A stretch of DNA of 14,936 bases, taken from assembly GCA_036732565.1 (NCBI GenBank), contig DAINCF010000137.1:1-14936 (forward strand), read 5' to 3'. Below, piece by piece: positions 8,610 to 14,936 of the stretch. The position numbers and the translations under genes are program-made. This stretch comes from JAIVJN01 sp036732565. GTDB taxonomy: Bacteria > Acidobacteriota > Vicinamibacteria > Vicinamibacterales > UBA2999. Numbering within the stretch: the stretch's first letter is position 1; each line of letters begins with the position of its first letter. The notes beneath the pieces are model-generated. The model searched no databases and was not told the DNA's origin. It saw nothing but the letters and a program-made list of their open reading frames with translations.

Positions 8610-8621
8610 CGACAAAGGTGG

Positions 8622-9641
8622 CTAGCGGTCGCGAGAGAGGACGTAGTCGGCCAATCCCATCAGCGCGTCACGCTCGCGGCTCGGCGAGAACAGCCTGAGC
8701 TGCCGCTTGGCCGACTCGCCGAACTCCACCGCACGGCCGTAGGCGTACTCGATGGACCGATGCTCGTTGAGCCAGCCCCGCAGGCGCGCCCATTCGTCGG
8801 CGGTGATGTGGCGTTCGCGCACCACACGACGAATCAGTTCGTCCGCCTCGGGCCCTCCGTGTTTGAGCAGATGGATGATCGGCAGCGTGATTTTGCCTTC
8901 GCGCAAGTCGCCGCCGATCGGCTTGCCGAGCGACTCGGTTTCGCCGGTGAAATCCAGCAGATCGTCGATTAGCTGAAACAGGATGCCGAGGCTGAAGCCG
9001 TACTCGCGCAGCGCGGTTTCCTTCGCTTCGCCGGCTTCGGCCAGCATCGCCCCGATCTGCGCGCAGCCGCCGAACAGATACGCTGTCTTGCGGCGGATGA
9101 TCTCGAAGTGCTCTTCTTCGCTGATGTCGACGACGCCGTTCTTCGTGAGCTGATAAAGCTCGCCTTCGATCATGCGCAGCGTCACATCGCAGAGCATGCG
9201 GACGACATCCAGCGTGTCCTGCGTCAGCGCCATCGCCATCGACTTGATGTAGAGGAAGTCGCCCGCGAGCACGGTGACGTCGCTCCCCCACCGCGAGTGC
9301 ACGGCCTTGCGCCCACGCCGCAGGTCCGCGCCGTCGACGATGTCGTCGTGCACCAGCGTCGCGGTGTGGATGAACTCCACGACCGCCGCATTGAGCACCG
9401 CGCGCGGCCCCTCATACCCGCACAGCCGAGCGGCCATCAACAGCACCGCGGGTCGCACGCGCTTGCCGCCGCCCTGCTGGATGTACGTGCCGATCTCCGG
9501 AATGATCGCGACCTGCGATTGCACCTGCCGCGCGTACTCACGCTCGACGGCCTCGAGGTCTGCGCGGACCGGCTCGAACATCTGAACCAGGTCCGCACGC
9601 GTCTTTGGAACGGCGTTGGACAAGCTCGTCAATCTCACCAT
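8622..9641 (-). CDS. Trans-polyprenyl diphosphate synthase (IspB/HepT type)
   Basis: Extends allylic diphosphates with isopentenyl diphosphate, most likely to make the side chain of menaquinone or ubiquinone. From ATG at 9641 it has 339 residues, usual for long-chain E-prenyl synthases. GGGKRVRP (57-64) binds diphosphate. The first aspartate-rich motif LVHDDIVDGADLRRG holds DDxxD at 99-103, and the second, FQLIDDLLDFTG, at 226-230. GKPIGGDLREGKITLP follows. Residues before the first DDxxD look small, as in long-chain enzymes, but chain length cannot be fixed by eye. A GTG six bases upstream (9647) is an alternative start. Neither start has a good ribosome site at normal spacing. It sits between a small secreted protein and ligA. 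Confidence 0.93.
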   Translation of the reverse strand: MVRLTSLSNAVPKTRADLVQMFEPVRADLEAVEREYARQVQSQVAIIPEIGTYIQQGGGKRVRPAVLLMAARLCGYEGPRAVLNAAVVEFIHTATLVHDDIVDGADLRRGRKAVHSRWGSDVTVLAGDFLYIKSMAMALTQDTLDVVRMLCDVTLRMIEGELYQLTKNGVVDISEEEHFEIIRRKTAYLFGGCAQIGAMLAEAGEAKETALREYGFSLGILFQLIDDLLDFTGETESLGKPIGGDLREGKITLPIIHLLKHGGPEADELIRRVVRERHITADEWARLRGWLNEHRSIEYAYGRAVEFGESAKRQLRLFSPSRERDALMGLADYVLSRDR

Positions 9642-9703
9642 AGACACGACATGGTGTCAACGCGAGACGCGGCCATTACTCCTTGTGGAGCTGAGCTTTG
9701 CGG

Positions 9704-10078
9704 CTATTGCCGCTTTGCCGTGAAGCTCCCCGACGCCTCACCACCGAGGTCCACCGTGCCCTTCATGCTGTCGTTGGCGGCGCTGCCGCTATAGACGACC
9801 GTGAAGGTCTGACCTTGTGCCTCGCCGGTGAACGAGAACGTGATGGCCGTCCCCTTCACCGTCCCTTTCAGGTTGGCCTTCCCGAGCTGGCCTTCGTAGG
9901 TGCCGGTCAGCGTCTCCCCATCCTGCTTGAACACCATGGTCGGAGCGCCCGACCCGGCGCTCGTCGCCACGTCGAACACCCACGTGCCGGTGACGTCGAC
10001 CTTGCCCTGAGTGACGACCGGCGAGTGCGCGAAGCCGATGACCAGGGCGGAAACAACGCATGCGACGACTGCCTTCAT
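9704..10078 (-). CDS. Small secreted beta-rich hypothetical protein
   Basis: A 124-residue protein I cannot assign to a characterised family. Residues 1-19 (MKAVVACVVSALVIGFAHS) are a clear signal peptide, so the product is exported. The mature part alternates short beta-like strands with Gly/Thr-rich turns: VTGTWVFDVATSAG, MVFKQDGETLTGTYEG, LKGTVKGTAITFSFTGEAQG, TFTVVYSG and MKGTVDLGGEASGSFTA. This pattern of GTW followed by repeated xLxGTxxG strands resembles lipocalin- or avidin-like small barrels that are common as hypothetical proteins in Acidobacteriota. There are no cysteines after the signal region. ATG 10078 is preceded by GAGAGGAG at ideal spacing, the strongest ribosome site in the window, which suggests high expression. 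A REP pair lies between it and tatD. Confidence 0.85.
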   Translation of the reverse strand: MKAVVACVVSALVIGFAHSPVVTQGKVDVTGTWVFDVATSAGSGAPTMVFKQDGETLTGTYEGQLGKANLKGTVKGTAITFSFTGEAQGQTFTVVYSGSAANDSMKGTVDLGGEASGSFTAKRQ

Positions 10079-10084
10079 GGTTGA

Positions 10085-10092
10085 CTCCTCTC
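10085..10092 (-). promoter_or_regulatory. Strong Shine-Dalgarno sequence of the small secreted protein
   Basis: Minus-strand GAGAGGAG, followed by 6 nt (TCAACC) and the ATG at 10078. It fixes the start codon of this gene. Most other genes here have weak or absent ribosome sites. Confidence 0.85.
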
Positions 10093-10110
10093 GTGCCGAG
10101 CCCCCGAGCG

Positions 10111-10137
10111 TACGTAGCGCAGGTCTTTAGGCCTGCC
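10111..10137 (+). repeat. REP-like palindrome, GCAGGCC family, copy 2
   Basis: On the plus strand it reads TACGTAGC and then the hairpin GCAGGTC-TTTA-GGCCTGC. One pair in the stem is a T/G mismatch (G-U wobble in RNA). It faces copy 3 (10169-10195) in inverse orientation with both GTAG heads outermost. Confidence 0.85.
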
Positions 10138-10168
10138 GATGGGCGTGATGGTACACCAGTGCATCACT

Positions 10169-10195
10169 GGCAGGCCTGAAGGCCTGCGCTACGCA
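10169..10195 (-). repeat. REP-like palindrome, GCAGGCC family, copy 3
   Basis: On the minus strand it reads TGCGTAGC and then the perfect hairpin GCAGGCC-TTCA-GGCCTGC (10187-10170). The TAG of its GTAG head (10191-10189) is the stop codon of tatD. Together with copy 2 and an inner inverted repeat (GTGATG 10145-10150 with CATCAC 10162-10167) it can fold into one long cruciform. Confidence 0.88.
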
Positions 10196-10968
10196 CCGAA
10201 CAGTGCGTCGAAGTTTGCGACGAGCACGCTCGCGAGGAGTCCCGGTTCTACGCCGCGTGCGGCAGCGACGGCTTCGAGCGTGCGAGCGATGAACGCGGGC
10301 TCGTTGCGTGTGCCGCGATGCGGAACGGGTGCCAGGTAGGGGCTGTCCGTCTCGATCAGCAGGCGGTCGTCGGGAATGGACGCCGCCGCCTCGCGCAGCG
10401 AGCCTGCCTTCGGAAAGGTCACGATGCCAGGAATCGATAGATAAAATCCGGTCGCGAGCGCACGCGACGCAGACGCGGCGTCGCCCGAGAAGCAGTGGAA
10501 GACGCCGGCGAGCTCCGAGCCCGCGCCTTCCTCTCCGAGAATGCGCAGGGTGTCGTCTTCGGCCTCGCGCACGTGCAGCACCACGGGTAACCGGCGTTCA
10601 CGCGCCAGCCGGAGCTGCGCGCGGAACACCGCGTGCTGCACGTCCTTGGGTGAGAAGTCGTAGTGGTAGTCGAGTCCGATCTCGCCGATGCCGCACACGC
10701 CCGGCATCCTCAGGCGCGACGCGACGATGGCCGCCGCACGATCCGGATCGCCGGCGAACCGATGCGCGGCGTGTGGATGGACGCCGACGACAAACCGCGT
10801 CTCCGGCCATGCTTGCCTCACCCGCTCGGCGCGTGCGATCTCGTCGTCTTCGTCGGCCGCGAGGATCACGAGGGCGCGCTGCACGCCGGCCGCGCGAGCG
10901 CGCTCGACGACGGCATGGAGATCGTCGACGAATTCGCGCCCGGCAAGATGACAATGGGAATCGATCAT
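10189..10968 (-). CDS. tatD: TatD-family metal-dependent deoxyribonuclease
   Basis: A 259-residue TIM-barrel hydrolase, normal length for TatD/YcfH proteins, which are 3'-5' exonucleases or deoxyribonucleases acting in the cytoplasm. The metal ligands are visible: H5 and H7 (MIDSHCHL), E96 (GIGEIGLDYHYD), H132 (VVLHVRE), H158 (GVFHCFSGD) and D208 (LLIETDSPYLAPVPHRG). FDALFG near the end is the usual TatD C-terminus. The ATG at 10968 coincides with the conserved first strand, so the start is firm; AGG lies a few bases upstream. It follows metG after 56 nt, an arrangement seen in many bacteria (metG-tatD). Its stop codon falls within a REP-like element. Confidence 0.94.
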   Translation of the reverse strand: MIDSHCHLAGREFVDDLHAVVERARAAGVQRALVILAADEDDEIARAERVRQAWPETRFVVGVHPHAAHRFAGDPDRAAAIVASRLRMPGVCGIGEIGLDYHYDFSPKDVQHAVFRAQLRLARERRLPVVLHVREAEDDTLRILGEEGAGSELAGVFHCFSGDAASASRALATGFYLSIPGIVTFPKAGSLREAAASIPDDRLLIETDSPYLAPVPHRGTRNEPAFIARTLEAVAAARGVEPGLLASVLVANFDALFGA

Positions 10969-10993
10969 CGGCGACCTGAAGCTGGCGGCTTGC

Positions 10994-11010
10994 GCCTCGA
11001 GGCTCGAGGC
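10994..11010. repeat. Small perfect hairpin in the metG-tatD gap
   Basis: GCCTCGA-GGC-TCGAGGC, a 7-bp stem within a stretch of imperfect GGCTTG/GGCTCGAGG repeats (about 10988-11017). There is no U-tract, and it lies 26 nt upstream of tatD. It may be a decayed interspersed repeat or a weak attenuator. Confidence 0.5.
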
Positions 11011-11024
11011 TTGGAGGCGTGGGC

Positions 11025-13061
11025 CTATCGGACCCGTATGCCTGGTGGAGCCGGCTCCGGGTTGACGAGGATTGCGCCGCCGCCGTCAGGGCTGGCCGCC
11101 AGCACCATGCCGTTCGACTCGATGCCCATCAACTTTGCCGGCTTCAGGTTGGCGACGATCACGATCGTCTTGCCCACCAGCACCTCGGGCTCGTAGCTTT
11201 CGGCGATGCCGGCGACGATGGTGCGCTCCTCACTGCCGGCATCGACGCGAAGTTGCACGAGCTTCTTCGACTTCGGCACCCGCTCGGCCGCGAGAATCTT
11301 CGCCGTGCGAAGCTCGACCTTCATGAAGTCTTCGATCGAGATCTCGGGCCGCTCGGCGGGCTGGGCGGGTGGCGCTGGTTGGGCAGGTGGGATCGCCTGG
11401 CTTCCCTGCCCGGCTTCTGGTGTTTGCGGCCCGCCTTCGCCGCCGATCGGCGGCTTCGGCGAGCTCTCGCCTGAGCTCGCGCCGAGGTCCGCGCGAGCGG
11501 AGGCGGATGCCTGAGGTGTTTCGGATTCGCTCACAGTCGCTCCTCGATCTTCGAGTCGGGGCCACAGGGCCCCGGCGTTCACAATCTGCCGTTCGACGTC
11601 GCTGCGCCAGGCCGTATCCGCCACGCGCAGGGTGCTGGTTTCGCGGGTGTCGCCCACTCGCCGCAGGATCTCCGCCGCGGAGGACGGCATGATCGGCAGC
11701 AGCAAGGTCGCGGCAATCCGCACCGCTTCGACCGCGTCGCTCAGCACCGCGGTCAGGCGCTCGGTCTGGGCCGGATCCTTGGCGAGCGTCCACGGTGCCG
11801 TATCGGCGATGAAGAGATTGGTCGCGCCGATCAGATCGTAGGCGGCGGCGGCGCCTTCGTGCAGCGCGTGTCGATCCATCGCCTCGCGATAGCTCGTCAC
11901 CGTGGTCGCGGCGATCGCCGCCAGCCGCCCCGGCGCCTCGCGCGAGAGCAGGCGGCCGCCGCGGTAGCGATCCGCCATCGCCGCCACGCGACTGACGAGG
12001 TTGCCGAGGTTGTTCGCGAGGTCGGCGTTGTACTTCTCTTCGAACCGCTCCCACGAGAAATCACCGTCGCCGCCATACGGCACTTCCTTCACGAGATACA
12101 GACGCAGCGGATCCGGGCCGAACTTCTCGGCCGCGTCGATCGGGTCCACGATGTTCCCGAGCGACTTGCTCAAACGCTCGCCCTTGAAGAACACCCAGCC
12201 GTGCCCGAACACCTGTTTCGGCAGTGGCAGACCGGCGCTCATCAACATCGCCGGCCAGATCACGCAATGGAACCGCGTGATGTCCTTGCCGATGATGTGC
12301 AGGTCGGCGGGCCACCACTTCCCGAACAGCTCGTCGTCCCACCCGTACCCGACCGCGGCCGCGTAGTTGATCAACGCATCGAACCACACGTACACGACGC
12401 TCGACGGATCGAACGGCAGCGGGATGCCCCACGACTGCCCCGCGCGGCTGACCGAGATGTCTTCCAGCCCCGCCTCGACCAGCCGCAGAATCTCGTTCCG
12501 CCGCACCTCCGGTTCGATGAAGCTTGGATGCGCTGCGTAATGCTTCAGTAACGGCTGCTGGTACTTCGACAACCGGAAGAACCAGTTCTTCTCGCGAATC
12601 CAGTCGGGCTTGGTCTTGTGGATGGCGCAGAGCCCATTCTCCAGGTCCTTTTCCTGTTTGAACCCCTCGCAACTGACGCAGTACCAGCCTTCGTACTGGC
12701 CCTCGTAGATGTCTCCCGCGTCCTTGGACGCCTGCACCATCCGCTGCACGGCCGGAAAGTGCCGCTTCCGATCCGTCGTGCGGATGAAGTCGTCGAATGA
12801 CACGTCGAGCCGCTTCCAGACGTTGCGGAACACGCGCTCCATCTCGTCGCAGTACGCCAGAGGATCCATCCCCTGCTCGCGGGCGCGGCGGAACACGTTC
12901 TGCGCGTGCTCATCGTTGCCCATCAAGAAGTGCGTCTCGAACCCCGCGAGCCGGCGATACCGGGCAATGACGTCCGCCGTGACCTTCTCATAGGCGGTGC
13001 CGAGGTGAGGCTTGTTGTTGACGAAGTCGATCGCGGTTGTCAGGAAATATCGCGTGCTCAT
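11025..13061 (-). CDS. metG: Methionyl-tRNA synthetase with fused C-terminal tRNA-binding domain
   Basis: Charges tRNA-Met with methionine. From ATG at 13061 the protein has 678 residues. Class I signatures are PHLGTAYEKV (residues 18-27, HIGH-type) and GERLSKSLGN (294-303, the KMSKS loop with RLSKS). A zinc knob with C128, C131, C145 and H148 matches the Thermus-type CxxC/CxxH pattern. The anticodon-binding helical domain runs to about 500. A low-complexity Pro/Ala/Ser/Gly linker (about 511-572) joins an OB-fold EMAP/Trbp111-like domain (about 573-678, SIEDFMKVELRTAKILAAE and VANLKPAKLMGIESNGM), which in other bacteria mediates dimerisation and tRNA binding. A GTG at 13076 is possible, but the ATG overlaps the larC stop as ATGA, which indicates translational coupling. 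Confidence 0.96.
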   Translation of the reverse strand: MSTRYFLTTAIDFVNNKPHLGTAYEKVTADVIARYRRLAGFETHFLMGNDEHAQNVFRRAREQGMDPLAYCDEMERVFRNVWKRLDVSFDDFIRTTDRKRHFPAVQRMVQASKDAGDIYEGQYEGWYCVSCEGFKQEKDLENGLCAIHKTKPDWIREKNWFFRLSKYQQPLLKHYAAHPSFIEPEVRRNEILRLVEAGLEDISVSRAGQSWGIPLPFDPSSVVYVWFDALINYAAAVGYGWDDELFGKWWPADLHIIGKDITRFHCVIWPAMLMSAGLPLPKQVFGHGWVFFKGERLSKSLGNIVDPIDAAEKFGPDPLRLYLVKEVPYGGDGDFSWERFEEKYNADLANNLGNLVSRVAAMADRYRGGRLLSREAPGRLAAIAATTVTSYREAMDRHALHEGAAAAYDLIGATNLFIADTAPWTLAKDPAQTERLTAVLSDAVEAVRIAATLLLPIMPSSAAEILRRVGDTRETSTLRVADTAWRSDVERQIVNAGALWPRLEDRGATVSESETPQASASARADLGASSGESSPKPPIGGEGGPQTPEAGQGSQAIPPAQPAPPAQPAERPEISIEDFMKVELRTAKILAAERVPKSKKLVQLRVDAGSEERTIVAGIAESYEPEVLVGKTIVIVANLKPAKLMGIESNGMVLAASPDGGGAILVNPEPAPPGIRVR

Positions 13062-14308
13062 GTTCGGTTCAGCCACGCTTTCAGCGCGATGGCCTGTACA
13101 TCTTTGATCGGAAGATTCTGTTCGCTCCCGATCTTCGCCAAATCATCGAACTCCGGCTGGGCGTTGACGATGCGCTCGCCCTGGCGGGCGATCTTGAAGC
13201 GCACCTCGCCGACGGGTGTCTGCACGCGGACGATTTCGCGCGCGAGGCACTCGCGGGCGGTCTCCTGATGCCGCAGCCCGATCGTCGTCGTCTCCCGAAA
13301 GAGCAAGTCCGTCGCTTCCTGCCGCCGCTCCGGCGTCGTCACCACCGTGACCAGCGTCGCAGGTCGATTCTTCTTCATCTGAATCGGCGTGTAGAAGACG
13401 TCGAGCGCGCCGGCGGCATGGAGGCGGTCCATCAATGGGCCGAACAGTTGCGGGTTCATATCGTCGATCTCGCATTCGATGACGGAGACGCGCGTCGGGC
13501 CGTGTAGGGGCGGTTCGCGATCCGCCTCTACGGAGTCACCCACGAGCACGCGTAACACGTTGGGCGTGCCGGGGAGATCGCGGTCGCCGGCGCCGTAGCC
13601 GACCTGGGCGACGCGCATCGCGGGCATCGGGCCATAGCTCGAGGCATATCCCGTCAGAATCAGCGCGCCCGTCGGCGTCAACAGCTCCGTCTGCGCTCCA
13701 CTGGAGTAGATCGGCGCGTCGCCCAGCAGGCGCACGGTCGCCGGCGCCGGCACGGGGAAGACGCCGTGCGCGGACGTGACCATGCCGCCGCCGACGTTCA
13801 TCGGCGACACGACGACGCGATCGACATTGAACCACTCGAGGGCGAACACCGCGCCGACGACGTCGATGACGGAGTCGAGGGCACCGACTTCGTGGAGATG
13901 CACTTCGTCGACCGACATGCCGTGAATGGCCGCCTCGGCCTCGGCGAGCCGGCCGAACAGCGCGGTCGCGCGGGCCTTCCCCGCCGCGGACAGATTGGAT
14001 CGGCCGATCGCGGCCGTGATCTCCTTTACCGTCCGATGCGTGTGCGCATGCACATGGGCGTGAACGTGACCTTGATCATGATGGTGATGAGGCGTGTGCG
14101 CAGGCGCGTGATCGCCTTCGATCACCCGAAACTTGGTCGCTTGGATGCCCGAGCGGAGCACACGCTCCGTCGTGACTTCGCAGCCATCGAGGGCGAGGCT
14201 CCCCAGCGCGCCACGCAGCGCGTCGAACGGCAGCCCCGCGTCGAGCAGCGCGCCGACGATCATGTCGCCGGCGCCGCCGGCGAAGCAGTCAAAATACAGA
14301 ATCTTCAC
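13058..14308 (-). CDS. larC: Nickel-pincer cofactor biosynthesis protein LarC, with an in-frame palindromic repeat
   Basis: LarC is the CTP-dependent enzyme that inserts nickel into the pincer nucleotide cofactor first described in lactate racemase. From GTG at 14308 it has 416 residues in one uninterrupted frame, unlike Lactobacillus plantarum, where larC is made by programmed frameshift. Family landmarks are KILYFDCFAGGAGDMIVGAL at the start, VDEVHLHEVGALDSVID (about 133-149), PVPAPATVRLL, TELLTPTGA (207-215) and ECEIDDMNP (278-286). A His-rich stretch with 12 His lies at 67-91, consistent with nickel binding. Residues 260-268 (VEADREPPL) are encoded by a GTAG-headed palindrome. The GTG start overlaps radC by 20 nt and is preceded by AAAGAG. 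Start codons further upstream would add non-family sequence. No larA, larB or larE is in the window. Confidence 0.92.
   Translation of the reverse strand: MKILYFDCFAGGAGDMIVGALLDAGLPFDALRGALGSLALDGCEVTTERVLRSGIQATKFRVIEGDHAPAHTPHHHHDQGHVHAHVHAHTHRTVKEITAAIGRSNLSAAGKARATALFGRLAEAEAAIHGMSVDEVHLHEVGALDSVIDVVGAVFALEWFNVDRVVVSPMNVGGGMVTSAHGVFPVPAPATVRLLGDAPIYSSGAQTELLTPTGALILTGYASSYGPMPAMRVAQVGYGAGDRDLPGTPNVLRVLVGDSVEADREPPLHGPTRVSVIECEIDDMNPQLFGPLMDRLHAAGALDVFYTPIQMKKNRPATLVTVVTTPERRQEATDLLFRETTTIGLRHQETARECLAREIVRVQTPVGEVRFKIARQGERIVNAQPEFDDLAKIGSEQNLPIKDVQAIALKAWLNRT
13504..13531. repeat. GTAG-headed palindrome, GGGGCGG family, copy C, inside larC
   Basis: A 28-bp palindrome matching 26 of 28 bases of the perfect copy at 1962-1989. 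One mismatch and one G-T pair remain in the stem. On the minus strand it starts at the first base of larC codon 260 and encodes VEADREPPL plus the first base of a His codon. It lies in the segment between NVLRVLVGDS and TRVSVIECEIDDM. Confidence 0.93.
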
Positions 14309-14936
14309 GGTTGTGCTCTTTCGCCATCCGCGCCGCTTCCTTGAAGCTGTACCAGCGGCCATCCCCCAAAATCACGTGGTCGAGGACGTCGATGCCCATC
14401 ACGTCGCCCGCCCTCACCATCCGCGCCGTCAACAGGCGATCGTCCGCGCTCGGCGACGGATCGCCGGACGGATGATTGTGAAACAGCACAATCGCCGCGG
14501 CCGACGCCAGCGCCGCCTCGCGAAACACCTCGCGCGGATGCACGAAGCTCGCGTCCACCGATCCCACCGTCACAATCGTCGCGCGGATCAGTCGATGCTT
14601 CGAGTCCAACAGCACCAGCCCGAACCGCTCCACGCGATAGCCACCGAAGAGCGGCGTCAAGTACGCCGCAACCGACGCTGGCGATCCCAGGCGCGGTCTG
14701 AGCCCAGGATCACCGACGAGCGATCGTCGTCCAACTTCGATCGCCGCAAGCAGCCGCGCCGCCCGCGACGCGCCGACCCCCGGCACCTGCGTCAGCTCGT
14801 CCAGCCCGAGCCGCGCCAGCCCGCCGACGCCACCCGAGACCTTGAGCACGTCATGCGCCACCGACAAGGCGCCGCGCGCCGGCAGCCCGCTCCCGAGCAG
14901 CACCGCGATGAGCTCGTTGTCGCCAAGCGCATGCAT
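14289..14936 (-). CDS. radC: RadC-family JAB/MPN metalloprotein, 5' end outside the window
   Basis: 215 residues are visible, running off the right edge. The ATG at the very edge is not the real start: HALGDNELIAVLLGSG matches the LSDAELLAILLRTG segment that normally lies about 20 residues into RadC. Helix-hairpin-helix sequence DELTQVPGVGASRAARL (46-62) is followed by the JAB/MPN zinc site: E137 or E140, H153, H155 and D166 in LFHNHPSGDPSPSADD. The C-terminal DHVILGDGRWYSFKEA (186-201) is standard. The family was named for a radiation phenotype, but its molecular role is unsettled. The stop TGA at 14291-14289 lies inside larC, a 20-nt overlap that implies co-translation. Confidence 0.95.
   Translation of the reverse strand: MHALGDNELIAVLLGSGLPARGALSVAHDVLKVSGGVGGLARLGLDELTQVPGVGASRAARLLAAIEVGRRSLVGDPGLRPRLGSPASVAAYLTPLFGGYRVERFGLVLLDSKHRLIRATIVTVGSVDASFVHPREVFREAALASAAAIVLFHNHPSGDPSPSADDRLLTARMVRAGDVMGIDVLDHVILGDGRWYSFKEAARMAKEHNREDSVF

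Noticed and set aside
9643..9658. Operator-like inverted repeat GACAC-GACATG-GTGTC
   Set aside because: The arms are 5 bp, the only copy in the window, and no regulator is known for it; chance is adequate.
9630..9660. TTGACA on the minus strand as a -35 box for the prenyl synthase
   Set aside because: At 17-nt spacing the -10 position holds TGAGAT, a poor match that lies inside the coding sequence downstream of the start codon.
9700..9713. Terminator at the end of the small secreted protein gene
   Set aside because: The hairpin GCGGC-TATT-GCCGC has only a 5-bp stem and no U-tract, and it overlaps the stop codon.

Overview
The window is high-GC bacterial DNA. Every gene I can support lies on the minus strand, so transcription runs from the right edge to the left. 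I infer a member of the Acidobacteriota, perhaps of the Vicinamibacteria type. This rests on base composition, the mix of housekeeping genes, a single-chain MetRS with a fused tRNA-binding domain, and abundant short GTAG-headed palindromes. No marker here proves the phylum.

Layout in the direction of transcription. (1) 14936-11025: radC (5' end outside the window), larC and metG overlap one another and form a translationally coupled block. tatD follows after a short gap. (2) 10195-10111: a pair of inverted REP-like palindromes, then a small secreted beta-rich protein (10078-9704) with the clearest Shine-Dalgarno sequence in the window. (3) 9641-3635: a polyprenyl diphosphate synthase, NAD-dependent DNA ligase (ligA), a DegP/HtrA-type periplasmic protease overlapping ligA by ATGA, and an NtrC/NtrX-type sigma-54 response regulator 20 nt after the protease. 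(4) 3625-3213: the RNase P RNA gene (rnpB), 9 nt behind the regulator's stop codon. (5) 3158-940: an exported metal-dependent amidohydrolase and a UDP-sugar 4-epimerase-like SDR, separated by two tandem palindromes. (6) 939-766: a REP hairpin and a 100-bp GGGTGCCT tandem array. (7) 765-1: the 5' part of a gene ending (in the window) in a LuxR/sigma-4-like helix-turn-helix.

Most genes are housekeeping: tRNA charging, tRNA 5' maturation, DNA ligation, quinone side-chain synthesis and envelope proteolysis. The unusual material is a population of short palindromes that begin with GTAG, the head tetranucleotide of enterobacterial REP elements. They sit at gene 3' ends, in two cases supply the TAG stop codon of the upstream gene, form a BIME-like inverted pair, and in one case lie in frame inside larC, encoding VEADREPPL. 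I see no defence island, CRISPR array, prophage, tRNA or transposase gene. The long open frames on the plus strand are read-throughs opposite real genes and are left out.
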